Shown: positions 12,201 to 23,352 of the stretch, piece after piece | Position numbering within the stretch: the stretch's first letter is position 1 | Layout of the letters: every line of letters begins with the position of its first letter | Source: Mantis religiosa | Lineage: Eukaryota; Arthropoda; Insecta; Mantodea; Mantidae | Reading direction: 5' to 3' | NCBI GenBank assembly: GCA_030765055.1 | Contig: CM060955.1 | Span: forward strand, 156,694,506 to 156,758,505 | DNA length: 64,000 bases | Translations under genes and position numbers: made by a program | Notes under the pieces: model-generated | Database searches by the model: none | Told to the model about the DNA's origin: nothing | What the model saw: the letters and a program-made list of their open reading frames with translations, nothing else

Positions 12201-15200
12201 TTTCTAACTAAAACATATCGTTACACAGTTCGTGTGCTAAGCACCGATGAACGCATCACTTCAGCCAACGGAATTCGCAGGAATCACAAATGACAGATAT
12301 ATGTTAACTCCACGTGGAGTAATCAGTGCATTATCTGAGAGGTATCTATTACCAAAGATAAATAAATGGTAACCGTTCGAACAGGGTGAGTATATTATAT
12401 GCGCGTGATAAGAAGAGCAATTGGGCTCCAAGTCCTCATTCAGTAAGTTTTGTTTAACTCTGTAAACATAGAAGACAACTTTGAAATTTGAAATGTGCTA
12501 CACACTGACATTTAGTGGCTAATATGCTAAGCTTTATAACGTCTGCCATATTTCGTTTTGATCAATTTCAAGGTTAATTAGCTTACATTTACAGCAATCG
12601 TATGTTAGAATTAGAATTTTAGTTCGTTCTTGGCAACATATACATGTTATGAGACACGTCAAAATGTATAAATACAGTATATACATAAAGTTAAATTGAT
12701 TACATACTATATACACAGTAAGCAGCTTTTCTATGGTTTCATGTGGTATTTGCGTAGGCTAATTTACTACAAGAAATGTCATAATATGAATATTAAAGGT
12801 TTATGAATGTACCAGCTCCCAGTGCTCATTTACATGGTTATAGTTCTAAAAATTCATTAACTGTATAAAAACAGTGTGCATGCAAAAATTTCTTAACCTT
12901 TATTCTTAAACTGTTTTTATGATGCAGCTTGTTTAAATGAATTTGGAGGTTTATTATATAACATTATCCCTCTGTAGTTAAAGCTTCCTTCATAAAGACT
13001 CGTTTGGTGCGTTCGAATTGTCAGTTTATCCTTGTTACGAATGTGATGGTAATGTACAGCATTTACTTGAAAATGATTTATATTTGTACGAGCATTTGTG
13101 GATGTTATGGCTCTCGAAAGGGGACACATTATTATTTGATTACCTCCGTATAACTGTGATCTGAATGCAATTGAGCTGGTGTGGGCAAAACTAAGGAATA
13201 TTTTCAGAGGATGCAACGTTACTTGTGATATCTTCGCTTATCTTACACGCTATTTTGAACTGTGTTTTTCAAGGTTGACCACACTGCAGAAACAAAAGGG
13301 CGTAAGCTCTCGCTTTTCCCCCTCTGCCCGCACCACACCGTAAATCCAGCGCTCTCCTTATCTTGCACGTACTGTATTTGATGGCCAGCAAAACTATAAT
13401 ATTTGCAATTTTAACAGATTGCATTCGAAGGTTATGGATCACTATTTAGAACAAAGTTCTCAAACTGCAATATGTATGCCAATGATGGTACATGTGAGCT
13501 ACTTCCAGGTGGTATGTAAACATTTTAGCAAATAACTAACGTTTATTGCAATATTTGACAGTTTTACTATAACAGAAACAACAAATTTTACATTATATAT
13601 AAAAAAAACTTGTTAGATATTGACAACATGAACTTCAATTGTCATTCTACGACAATGATTGAGCATAACTCAATTCAATTTATTCCTCCTTTAAATCTCC
13701 ATACAAGATTGTGGGCACGTCAAAACAAAAATATTTACAAAATTTAAGTAAAAAATTTAAATACAGAAATTACAAAAAAAAAAAAAAAAAAAAAAAAAAA
13801 CATGTATAAGAGTAAATGCCAAAATATAATAATATAACTTAACTTTCTAAATACTCTTTAATAGAATAAACACATGCTTCACTTAAAAATTTGTGTAGTT
13901 CCAATTTAAAAATCTTTTGGTTGTCAATCTGTTTTAAACAAAGAGGTAACTTACTGTAACTCACTGTGTAAGTGAAGGAATGTTTGTTTAACGTGGTATT
14001 ATGACTAACTGCTAATAGGTTTGAACTGTTCCTTGTATCATGCTGGTGTGTCGCTGCATATGTTTTAAAGCAACTTAAACTAGCTTTTATATAAAGAACT
14101 TTGTAGATGTATATATAATTTTCAGTTCCTTAAAATACACTCTACAGCTCTGTTTTTTTTTTTTTTTTTTTTTTTTGTAATGTACGTCTTTCAACGTTGT
14201 CATATTGGACGATTAATGGAATGGGTGAAATGATGCTCAAATGAGCCCGGGGTCCATAGAGCTTAGAGTTACCCAACATTTGTCTTTCAGGATAAGGGAA
14301 AACCCCGGAGAAAAACTTTATCCAGGTAACTCACCCTGACCGAGATTCGAACTCGGGACCTCTTGAAAGTGAGGCAGACATGCTACCACCACGCTACCGA
14401 GGCGGGCACATGTGCAGGTTGGTTCACTATTATTCTTATGGATCTTTTTTGCATTCAAAAAACCTTTTCTAACATATTTGAACTGCCCCAAAAGATGATA
14501 CCATAATTCATGAGGGAATGAAAATATGCAAAATATGCCATTCGGACTGTCTTTATGTCTGCTATCATTTTTAATGTTTTTAAAGCATAGTACTGCTTAT
14601 TTTTTAATCAAATCTTCTATATGTACAGTCCAATCCAAGTTTTGACTTAACCACAAACCTAAAATTATTGTATCTTTTACATATGAAATGTTGATGCCAT
14701 CCAAATTAAGGTCAGGGAACGTAATACTTCAATTTACTTTATGCCGAAAACCTATTGCTACTGTATTATCTTTGTTTAAAATTAGTCTGTTTTGATCAAG
14801 CCATGGCATAATAGTTTCATTAATTTCATTTACATTTTGAAGTAAATGACCTTTATCATTACCAGTGATGGGTATGTTTGTGTCATCTGCAAAAATAGTA
14901 AGTTTAATATTTTCCTTATCTACATTATGGGTTATATCATTAATATAAACTAGACATAGAAGGGGGCCCAAGATAGAACCCTGAGGGACCCAACATTTTA
15001 TAATTTTCATTTCAGAATGTTCATCATAAAGTGTATTAGTCCTTGCATCTAAAAATTGTAATTCCACTACCCGTTTCCTGTCATTTAAATACGAGGCAAA
15101 CCAGTTGTTTACAGTCCCTCTGATGCCATATGAATTTAATTTGGATAATAATATATCATGATTGACCAGGTCAAAAGCTTTAGACAAATCTGAACATAGC

Positions 15201-18200
15201 CCAATACAAAGTTTACTTTTACTATCCATATTGTAGCATACTTCTTCTACAAATTGCATAATAGCAGTATCAGTCGATCTACCTTTCCGAAAACCATGTT
15301 GCGGGTCTATCCATAAATTGTGTTTATTAAAGAAAGACATTAACCTTCTACATATTTTCGATAATTTTAGAAGAAGTTGACAGTAGAGAAATTGGTCTGT
15401 AATTTTCTATTTCTTTTCGTGATCCTTTTTTAAATAGTGATTTTATTTTTGAAATTTCTAAGCAGTCTGGAAATTTTCCTATATTAAATGAAAGATTTAT
15501 TAAATAAGTTAAAGGTTTGCTAATATGGACATCACACTTATTATAAGACTGGAAAGCTGATCAACCCCACAAGATTTTTATTATTAAGGCTCTTTATTAC
15601 TGAGTTAATTTTATTAATATCTGTTGGTAAAAGAAATAAGGAATTCAAATATCTTTGATCAGAAAACAATGGTAGAAATCATCTTTTCTACAAAGATACT
15701 CACATTAAGAAAGCAGTGCAATTATATTATTGTAGGAAAGGTAATATCACTCTGAAACATTACATGCCACTGCTATGATTTGAATCATGAATCTTTGGCT
15801 TATGAGCCAGTCTTAAACTGAGCTACCATAACAATGAGCCGGGACAACATTTAAGTTCCCAATTATTCACATTTACCCTTGTAAACCACAAGATATTTTC
15901 AAATTCATTTTGAGATAACACAACCCATCCCACCCCAACCCTAAGCATTACATTTTAGCCCCCTAATATTACTTTTTAAGAAATTTTATGGGATAATACA
16001 TTGAATAGGAATTGATTTAAGAGATTTTCTCCAGTAAAAGTTTAATTCTAAAATACATACTATGTACAAAAAATAACTACATAAATCACTAGTATTATTG
16101 TAACTTTAGAAGTAGAGAAACCTTATTTTGATCCTTATACCAAAAAAAACTGCTTACCCATTAAATTTGCTTTCTGGTACATCTAAAATCCTGCTATGAA
16201 TGTAATGGTACGGCCTTGAAGACTGCTTTGGAAGACTATTGAACAGAAAAATGAATACCACTGGTATCATGAGAACAGATAAGGATACATCGCCTGATAT
16301 ATCTAATTATGGTCAAATTTAAATTACTTTAGGATCCAGACAGCTCCTTCAAAGGTTAAAGGTAGGGAGAGTTTCTATGGCAATGACAGTGACCGCACCT
16401 CTTTAAGGCTGCACCACATAACTTCAACCAATTAGGCAAACCATCTTCTTTTACATCCTTGTCTAAATTTTGCAAAAAATATCACTTTGATGTACGTGTC
16501 ACATAAAGCATAGATATCACTTCGTTTGTTCTCTTCACTGTGCATAAGCTAGGCATGCCTAATTGTTTGGTTATAGCTTAACTTTTAAAAAATACGGTTT
16601 CCTTGTTTTATGTTTTATTAAAAGCAAAACAGTAATAAAAGGCGCTTTATGGGACTTCAAAATAATAAACCAATATTCTGTTATTTTTGACCATTTAACG
16701 TACGTCTTATTAAGTTTTTAATATCAATACTTGCTTAGATTTTCATCTTTACTTACTTTTTGTTACTGGTGTTTTATTAATATTACTTATTAGTATTTCG
16801 CACATTGAGCCAATGAACCATTGTTGAAAACATGCCTGAGGAAGGTTATAATATGGACAGTACTTTCCCAACGCTAGTTTGATGTAATAATAAAACAGTG
16901 GTGCGCACCTCGGTAGCGTAGATGGTAGCATGTTTGCCTCACGTTCAAGAGGTCCTGAGTTTGAATCTCGGTCAAGTTGAGTTACCTGGATAAGGCTTTT
17001 TCAGGGTTTTCCCTTATCCTTCAAGACGAATGTAGGGTAACTCTAAGCTCCATGGAACCAGTAGGAATATTATACTTAAAAGGGTTGAGAAGCAATGAGG
17101 TAGGAATATGTGAATTTTGTGGAGATGAAGAAAGCACTGTTCATTACCTGATAGAATGTAAGGAGCTAACAAATTACAGGAGAAAAATATGGGATAAGAA
17201 ATGGGACAGTGTAAGTAAAGAGATATTGGCAGTACGCATGCTAACGGGGATAGAAGAAAATAAAAATAGATGCATAGGAGATTTCTTATATGGGATAGGA
17301 GAAAAGTGGATTAGGGCAAAAGAAGCGAAGGTCAAGAAGAAATGACATCAAGCTGCTCAGGAAAACCAAAGGCTTATGGCCATGGGACCTGAGTCAGCAA
17401 GTAAATCTTAAGGTTAGCAATTTTATGTATTTGTACAGGATGTATAAAACAGCATGTTCTATGTTAAATTTTACTGTACTGAATTTGTAATGGATACTGT
17501 ACAAATAAATACAAATATCAAACATACTTAACAATTTCCAAAACTGAAAACATCAAAGCCTTTAATAGTCAGCACAGCACATCAAGTGATAACCACAAAT
17601 TTAACTAAGGCCTAAGCGATTGTATTCAACCTCACCAAAAACAGTAAGAAATAGAGATGTTATGAAACTACCTAGAGACTCAGGACAAATGCACCCACTA
17701 TACCACTTTCCACGATACCCCATTTTATAGCAAAAACGTTGTAGAATGTCAACAAAAGACTTTATCTTATTGCTATTGTACATACAGAAGAAAATGCCTA
17801 CCTAAGTGGTGTACAAGCGCAAACTCCAATAACAGGTTATTTGAATCATGTTTTCATGAATACACTAACCTAGACGTTCTAACCTAATCTTGAGTAAAAT
17901 ATCAATACCAAAGTAACCCGTCATCCGCTTTACATATATACATCATTGGCGTCATAACCTAACCTTGGGCTAAATTTTGATACCTCAGGATCATGTAATT
18001 TGTTTCACACACTAGTCTCTACAATTAAACTACCTCAAGATATCAAGTTTTGCACTTAGGGCGATACCTTCAGTAGAAAAAATTATGATCACATGAAATT
18101 GTCCACCTTTCCCATCTATGCCAAATTCATATTCAATCTAGAACCAGCATAAAATTACTAAATGGCTGTACAAACTACTTCAAATACTGTTAACACTTAC

Positions 18201-18444
18201 CTTCGCTAAGGTCGATCATCATTTCGGAATTTCGAAGTGTATCCAATGTTGTCAGTAAAGTATCTTTCTCTTCTTCCAACTTCAGTGCATCTCTCCGAAG
18301 CCGCTCAACATGCATTTCCACTTGATCTAAGAGATCAATCAGCCGATCTTTAGGCGATTTTTGAGGACTTCCAGGATTTGAATCTACAATTTGAGGTAGA
18401 TTTTGCGAGGAACCTGGATCCGCAGCTTGCCAGTCAATATCCAT
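8914..18444 (-). CDS. BAG2: BAG family molecular chaperone regulator 2 (two coding exons)
   Basis: Joining 18444-18201 to 9254-8914 gives 585 bases, 194 residues plus stop; vertebrate BAG2 is about 210. The first exon ends with one base of a Gly codon before a GTAAGT donor, and the second starts after TTTCAG with the other two bases, so the frame is kept. The N-terminus is acidic and Pro/Ser rich. A coiled coil follows (LLDQVEMHVERL to LEEEKDTLL), then the C-terminal BAG2 region with CLTVEVMVKTT, NACSSQYQG and GCTLDDQKRVKKRL. BAG2 proteins bind the Hsp70 ATPase domain, act as nucleotide exchange factors and inhibit the CHIP ubiquitin ligase in the cytosol (family knowledge). The start is the ATG at 18444, in a purine -3 and G +4 context, with an in-frame stop at 18541-18543 and no earlier ATG. 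Confidence 0.93.
9539..10065 (-). repeat. 3' LTR
   Basis: 527 bases, about 40 longer than its partner, mainly because of a foldback insertion near 9897-9975 (arms TTTTGTGATTGGC and GCCAATCACAAAA). The shared part includes GGTTATTAACTTTCC and AAACAAGACTGAAG. Confidence 0.75.
10465..10667. repeat. 203-bp palindrome with hammerhead-like remnant
   Basis: Arms of about 95 bases pair from CTCAGAAACTATTTGTAG (10467) to its complement ending at 10665, with a short centre at TCAAACTCTTTCCAACTGG. The plus arm ends TTTGAAACTAGTCCCTC, which has the GAAAC-GTC part of a hammerhead. It lies inside the LTR element interior. Confidence 0.75.
11088..11603 (-). CDS. Gag-like coiled-coil protein of the LTR element
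   Basis: 171 residues starting MRLRSGRKLPKR about 135 bases inside the 5' LTR, the usual place for gag. The centre is a run of about seven-residue-spaced repeats (IENQNAELSSKLED, IESQCADLSRKIES and so on), so a long coiled coil. There is no zinc knuckle; the end is probably truncated by the internal deletion. Function as a capsid protein is inferred from position only. Confidence 0.55.
   Translation of the reverse strand: MRLRSGRKLPKRMDHRHQFSVQLHEANVLAQGEGHVSESPDVSTLDQIVKMIAELSSKIENQNAELISKLEDVSNKIESQCADLSRKIESSNANLIRKIENQNAELSSKLDAKIDNVNQLGSQEKDITNLSELVSQEIRNLQTNVDLPNNECYNTDGYQKMYVVNSKQSVF
11740..12225 (-). repeat. 5' LTR
   Basis: 486 bases. It contains extra repeats of the CAGCCACACGTT-GGG motif (near 11800 and 11852), seen once at the outer edge of the 3' LTR (near 9525). 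Confidence 0.75.
12400..12914. other. No gene recognised (BAG2 intron)
   Basis: AT-rich intronic sequence without recognised repeats or ORFs. Confidence 0.4.
12917..13216 (-). pseudogene. C-terminal fragment of a non-LTR reverse transcriptase protein
   Basis: The peptide HHIRNKDKLTIRTHQTSLYEGSF and YRGIMLYNKPP resembles the conserved C-terminal HxTRxKxxL ... YRG..LYNxLP region that follows the reverse transcriptase in Jockey/CR1-like elements. The paralogous piece at 35902-36129 has HQHDTRNGSNL in the same place. Confidence 0.55.
14155..14407 (-). repeat. SINE family B copy inside the non-LTR element
   Basis: On the minus strand GCCCGCCTCGGTAGCGTGG starts the tRNA-like head, with box B GAGTTCGAATCTCGG, the linker ACCTGGATAAAGTTTTTCT, and a long poly(A) tail (poly(T) at 14155-14176). 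The paralogue at 36.1 kb lacks it and reads straight through. Confidence 0.85.
14729..15340 (-). CDS. Reverse transcriptase domain, non-LTR retrotransposon
   Basis: 203 residues. Motifs in order: HGFRKGRSTDTAI, DLSKAFDLVNHDILLSKL (first catalytic Asp), CWVPQGSILGPLLCLVYIND, FADDT (the second and third Asp), WLDQNRLILN. These are fingers and palm motifs of Jockey/CR1-like elements. The start and the end of the enzyme lie outside the intact frame, so the copy is dead. Confidence 0.85.
   Translation of the reverse strand: MSFFNKHNLWIDPQHGFRKGRSTDTAIMQFVEEVCYNMDSKSKLCIGLCSDLSKAFDLVNHDILLSKLNSYGIRGTVNNWFASYLNDRKRVVELQFLDARTNTLYDEHSEMKIIKCWVPQGSILGPLLCLVYINDITHNVDKENIKLTIFADDTNIPITGNDKGHLLQNVNEINETIMPWLDQNRLILNKDNTVAIGFRHKVN
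15700..15850 (-). repeat. SINE family A fragment
   Basis: A decayed minus-strand tRNA-like region (TGGTAGCTCAGTTTAAGACTG, box B-like ATGATTCAAATCATAGC). Confidence 0.55.
15851..16898. other. No gene recognised (BAG2 intron)
   Basis: AT-rich intronic sequence; the only ORF (16749-16931) has no recognisable features. Confidence 0.4.
16899..17510 (+). mobile_element. SINE B head joined to a non-LTR element 3' end
   Basis: 16905-17055 is a SINE B head and linker (GCACCTCGGTAGCGTAGATG, box B TTTGAATCTCG). It breaks at GCTCCATGGAACC and continues into the C-terminus of a retrotransposon ORF2: CEFCGDEESTVHYLIECKEL is the Cys-Cys-His-Cys motif after the reverse transcriptase/RNase H region. The open frame 16977-17345 spans both parts by chance. 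The junction is either a deletion or a template switch. Confidence 0.65.
17400..18200. other. No gene recognised (BAG2 intron 5' part)
   Basis: No supported repeats; the ORF at 17601-17783 is fortuitous. Confidence 0.4.
18201..18444 (-). CDS. BAG2: BAG2 coding exon 1
   Basis: It encodes residues 1-81 plus one base: a low-complexity Ser/Pro leader (NPGSPQKSPKDRL) and the coiled coil that precedes the BAG domain. The donor is GAAG|GTAAGT at 18200-18195. The TTG-initiated extension to 18471 lacks an ATG and is treated as 5' UTR. Confidence 0.9.
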
Positions 18445-18569
18445 CTTACCCGTGTTTCCCGAAAAAGGCAAAGGTATTGCCGAGCTAGAAGAGGCCAGTG
18501 TTGTTGTTAATTCACTTTTAAACGAAAGTTCAGGTTCCGATTAATGCTCCCTTCCACTTTTGTTTCGCA

Positions 18570-18690
18570 CTTCGACTTGGTATCTACAGATGTGCAGAAT
18601 AACGCTTATATAGCAGATTGCCAAACGTGGAATTCCTTATAACCAATAATTATCGAACTTGACGTTGCCTGAAATTTCTGGACGTTTCCT
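18570..18690 (-). promoter_or_regulatory. BAG2 core promoter: TATA box and heat-shock-element-like site
   Basis: On the minus strand TATATAA lies at 18612-18606, about 160 bases before the BAG2 ATG, which would put the transcription start near 18580. At about 18670-18685 the plus strand reads GAAATTTC followed by an imperfect third GAA-type unit, a pattern like the alternating nGAAn/nTTCn pentamers bound by HSF. A chaperone partner gene being HSF-responsive is plausible, but this is inference from short motifs. Confidence 0.4.
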
Positions 18691-18699
18691 TGGTGATTC

Positions 18700-19555
18700 C
18701 ACAGCACTGCCAACACTACAGATATAACAGAACATCAAACATACTGCAAGTAAAACAAAAACAATTTAAGCTTTTGCCATTGATATAGAAATTAACTACT
18801 CTTAAAATAATTACCATTGACCTTATTTTACATTATATGGTACACCATAATATTTTATTGCTCTAAAGTGATATCAGCAAACTATATTCTTATTGTTATT
18901 CAACTTATTACTATGTACAAAATTGTAATTTTTGATTGGCAAGCTTGGAAAAAACAAACTACCAAAGAGAACGCCACAGAACACTAACCTTGGGAAATAC
19001 ATGTAATCCTGTGACCGCAGAGCTGTGAAACAAAGCACCACAAAGTAATGGTTCGAAATGTGCAGTGTTCGCTGGTTTGTCTGCAAGTAAAATTCGATAT
19101 AAATGATTCAAAAGCTACGAACATAGGATTTGGTGTTCAGTGACACTCTGTAGCTTATTAGGATTGAAGGTATTTTGATGTCACGACCCTTGTGTTCATT
19201 TTGTGTGACGTAATAGAGCAGTATGAAACATTTTCCTTAATTTTATTTATTTATTGTTATCTGAAAAGGTTCCCAGAGCCATAGCTCATGCTAGGGAACA
19301 GTACAAAAATATATAAGATGATGGCAAACAGCCCTTAACAATACTTATATTACATTTTCATAGTAGGAATGAATTACCGTACAAGAATAACATATATGAA
19401 ACATACAAAGATACATTAACTATAAGTCAAGAAATAATAGTAATAAAGAACTTAACAGAAAAAAAGCTACATATTCTATGGCGGGAGCAGAACTCCCGTC
19501 TCTTTTAGACATGATAAGACTCCGAAAATGCGTTATCAGTGAACATGGATATTAC
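18700..19555. other. Intergenic region upstream of BAG2
   Basis: AT-rich; a moderately complex stretch at 19220-19500 may be a repeat but no family is recognised. Confidence 0.35.
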
Positions 19556-20789
19556 GAGGGAGGTTCAATAAGTACCCGTGTTTCAAAATATGTATGGTGT
19601 AGCCTCAGATAAATAGCTAAGGGAAGTTTGTGTCATCGTCATGTACCGTCATTTGTTACACGTTAAAACTTAAATTTAGTGCTGATATATTGGATAGTTT
19701 GGATTTTACACACAATTCAATAAGTTGTTTGACGTGTTTTTGCAAAAATGGAAAAATTCCAGTATCGTTCAGTGATTCGCCTTTTACTTGAGCTTGTGAG
19801 GAGATAAAAGCTGAATTGGATGCTGTTTATGGAGATCATTCGCCTTCTATGACTACAGATATTGGTATAACGAATTTAAACGTGGTTGAACATACGTTTT
19901 CGACGAGGAGCACCCAGCATGCCCTGCAGATGTGGTTACCGAGGAAGCCATTGAAAAAGTCCACGATATGTTTCTCAGTGGCTGTCGAACGAAAGTGCGT
20001 GAAGTGGCAGAGGTCACAAGTGTATCGACGGGAACGACAGTTCATATTTTGCACGATAAGTTTGAGATGAGACAGCTATCGGCCCGGGGGGTTCTGCATT
20101 TGCTCATAGTGGATAACAAGCGAGTGCGGCTTTCAACTTCGAAGCTGTTTAAACGAAATTCGAAGGACTTTTTGCGTTCAGTTGTCGATGTCGATGAGAA
20201 CTGAATTCATCATTATACTCCGGAAATAAGCAATAATCAAACAATGGGTTGTTTCCGGAGAATGTACTCCAAAGAAGACAAAGACGGTCCTATCGGCTGG
20301 AAAAGTGATGACGATTTTTTTTTGGGGGGGGGGGGATGGAAGGGAAAATTAAAAACAATTACTGGAGCATACTAAAGTGAGTTATTCACCCAATTCGATA
20401 AGAAGTTGGAGGAGGCACGGCCCCATATTGCGAAAAAGAAAGTTCTCTTTCATCACGATAATGCCCCAGCATATGCGTCCGGAGTTCCCGTTGCCAAACA
20501 GATACATTGCGTTATGAATTGCTGCCACTTCCCCTTTTCTCCTGTTCACATACACGAAGAAATGGATCGCAGGAACAAAATAAAGTTCAAAGGAGGTCAT
20601 CATCGAGACAGAGGCATATATTGCAGAGCTTGACAGTTCTTATTTTTTTGGAGGGGTTAAAAATGGCAGGAGCGTTGGGAGAAATGTATATCCCTAAAAG
20701 GGGACTACGTCGAGAAATAAATAATTTGTTTTGAAAAAACTGGCGTCTTCATTCCTAACACGGATATTTTTTGAACCGCTCTCGTAATT
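19555..20789 (+). mobile_element. Mariner transposon, near full length, inactive
   Basis: The left end GAGGGAGGTTCAATAAGTA (19557 on) and right end TTTTTTGAACCGCTCTCGTA (to 20789) are imperfect terminal inverted repeats next to TA. Inside is a mariner transposase in broken frames: MEKFQYRSVIRLLL start (19748), helix-turn-helix piece KVREVAEVTSVSTGTTVHIL (~19990), and LFHHDNAPAYASG (third catalytic site region, ~20450). A G-rich slip (20320-20337) and frameshifts disable it. Confidence 0.85.
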
Positions 20790-21799
20790 CCATTGTGGAA
20801 GCACCCGTACCTGCCGTTAAACGAAAGCATTGTTCCAAACAAATTGCGGCAGCATTTGTAAGAGTACTGAACACTCAATCGGCATTTTCTCTAACTTTCA
20901 TGCCCATAAGTTGGGCAAGCTGTTGTTCGAAAAATATAAAGATCGAGAAGATTAACCGGGGAAGAATCGTTTTGAAATGCATTTTCCAACTACTCCATCG
21001 CCAAATAAATCCCTGGATTCAGATTCCACGTTCAGTAATAGTTTGAGAGTCTGTATCCCTAACAAATATATACAAATTAAACGGATTTTACATAATGTGG
21101 ATCCTGAAATTACGAAAGCAGAAATAGAAGAAAATGTACTCAATTAGAGAGTTTTCCAATCGAAAAGGTCTAACGAATAAAAAAGTGATTTCCGACACCT
21201 GAATCATTACTCATTACCAGAGTTTGGAAATTCTTACCGATTTCCTTGAGTAGTGTAAGAGCGGTCAGACATGGCTATACCACACAGCGCTACTAGCAAG
21301 GGCTAAGGTCCATCGTAGAATGCAACTCGTTACTACAAAACAGGTGTAACTGCATGGCACAGAACACGTTGGTAGAAAGGAAGACATTCGAATTACATCT
21401 TTGTTGTGCTTCAAAGATGAGGAGCTAGATTTGCTGTACAACCATTCTATGTTTTCTAGAAGTGTGCTTATTCATGTCCTTATTTACTTTATCATTTACA
21501 TTTACATTGCAGTAGGATACTTCAGCAAACCTGGAAAAAAGGGAAGCCAGATCGAGAAACTAAATTAGCTGAAATCATTAACGAATTTGCAACAGATTAT
21601 CAGTAAACTAAATGTTGTTTTACGGGACAGAGAATGAGTTTTTCATTTGAAAGGCTTCAGAGGTACATTATTGTTTTTAGTAATGCAGCCGCAGATGAGG
21701 AAATATGTAGTAAAATTAATGCTTTGGCATTTTGTCTAGCACGAGTCTTCAGATATTTAAGAAATTGATTGTATTATTTGGATATTATTTTACATTCAA

Positions 21800-22530
21800 T
21801 CAGGAAATATTACAACCCGTGTTATAATTGCCTGGGTGTTGGCACAATGTGTCTATTTAAACAATGATGTCAGCCAGAGGCAAATCCATATGTATTATAT
21901 AAGAATTTGTATGTTGTATGTACATAATGATTTAAATATATGTGCATTTAGGAAGGTCTCGCATGTCATTTTTTTTCTCTGGGCAACCAGTTGCAATGCC
22001 TTTCCACTGTGCGTTTCTTATCTATGACTTGTTTAGATGCCGGGAGAAGGTCGGTCGCAACCTGCATAAGGAACGGCGAGCGGCACGAACTTCCTAGCCC
22101 TGCTCATTACTAAAGGTCGGAGGATGTGCGGATTTTCATAGGTATACTGCACGCGGACTGTACTGTCGTCGCTCGCAAATGTTGGTACAGCATGACCATG
22201 CCTCGCGGCGATAGGAAACAAAACAATCGCGCTATACTATACGTTGACGTTACGTCTGCATACACCTGCAAAGCAATGCTTCAATAGCTTGCAGAGTACT
22301 AAGCTACGTTTTCGACGTTTGCACATTTAATGGCCGTGCTGTACATCTGACGTTATTTATACTGTGTCCTCAGCTAACTTGTACCGCATGCGAGCGCACA
22401 TCCCTCCGGCCTTTACTCGTTACGTATGCTCTTACTTACACTTGCCTACTAATAATTCGGTCACAAACGTTCACTAGGACTCTCAGATTATATTACAGTT
22501 GAGTTTTCACTTCTCCTTATAAGGTAAAAG
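21800..22530. other. GC-richer stretch without recognised gene
   Basis: 22040-22420 is richer in CpG than its surroundings, with no domain match in any frame. Confidence 0.35.
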
Positions 22531-23118
22531 TTCTACGATGTCATAACTGTACCAAGTTTGGACACTGCAAAAAAATGTCGTGGCAACACCACGTATGTGC
22601 TCTGTGCAGGTCATACTTAAACAAGGGAATGTGATCAGGATATATTCAAATGCAGTGAGTGCATACCTAGGCATTGGCGCCCAATGTTACAAAGGGAAGA
22701 CTCTATTACTGATCATTTAATCTTTACGTCTAACTCGTCATGTGTTAATTTAAGTATTAAGGGAGATCATTCCTACGCTAACAAGTACAACATCCATTGG
22801 AAACTACTGTCACTCCATTTACTTACGAAGTGATGACAGAATATGCCCAAATATAACCTTATTGACTCAGAGTAACCTCTACGTCGTGATAAACATATAT
22901 GAGGAAAGCCTTCTCAGATTAAATGCAATAACTTGACTAGTCAAACTCGATTCGGACAAACCAATCCTTCCATTTTACGGGGCGTGATGTTTCCAGAAGC
23001 CCTATATCCCTGTACTGTATCATCAACACGATTCAAGATCAGAGGGGTTGTCTTCAGGGATCCCACATCTACACAAGGCAACATTCCTCTTGAAACTCAG
23101 AAGTCACATAGTCATATT

Positions 23119-23352
23119 CTGCCCGCCTCGGTAGCGTAGATTGTAGTGTGTCTGCCTCACGTTGAAGAGGTCCCGAGTTTGAATCTTGGTCAGGGTGAGT
23201 TACCTGGATAAGGTTTTCTCCGGGTTTTCCCTTATCCTTCAAGACGAATGTCGGGTAGCTCTAAGCTCCATGGACACCGGACTCATTTCAGTATCATTTC
23301 ACCGATTTCATTCATTGTGACTTAACTTTGGAGGACGTAAATTAAAAAAAAA
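23119..23352 (+). repeat. SINE family B copy
   Basis: It has the head GCCCGCCTCGGTAGCGTAG, a box B-like GAGTTTGAATCTTGG, the CCGGGTTTTCCCTTATCC linker, the TAGCTCTAAGCTCCATGGAC body and an A-rich end. One of the better copies. Confidence 0.9.

Larger units (their letters stand above)
9539..12225 (-). mobile_element. LTR retrotransposon, internally deleted, minus strand
   Basis: Direct repeats at 9539-10065 and 11740-12225 both start TGTAACGATATG and end GCCACA on the minus strand, the TG...CA ends of LTRs. Next to the 5' LTR the minus strand reads TTTGGCGTCCCAACTTC, a primer-binding-site-like sequence, and then a gag-like ORF. No protease, reverse transcriptase or integrase remains in the 1.7 kb interior. 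No clear target duplication was found at the flanks. Confidence 0.75.
9355..12400. repeat. Inverted repeat flanking the LTR element
   Basis: 9355-9440 and 12315-12400 are inverted copies: ATGGTAACCG, TTATCTTT and CTCTCAGATAATGCACTGATTA pair across 2.9 kb. The two halves look like ends of one older foldback or TIR element that was split by the LTR insertion. Located in the BAG2 intron. Confidence 0.6.
13690..15490 (-). mobile_element. Non-LTR retrotransposon, 5'-truncated, with SINE insertion
   Basis: It comprises the reverse transcriptase ORF at 15340-14729, a decayed continuation through about 14420, and a 3' portion (14150-13690) that aligns with 36115-35645. Near 13770-13800 the copy has a run of about 28 A where the other copy has six. 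Confidence 0.7.

Noticed and set aside
16977..17345. A single 122-codon gene
   Set aside because: The frame starts in a SINE and ends in a retrotransposon C-terminus; it is a chance fusion.
18445..18471. N-terminal extension of BAG2 to a TTG start
   Set aside because: There is no ATG in this frame before the stop at 18541; the ATG at 18444 has a good context.
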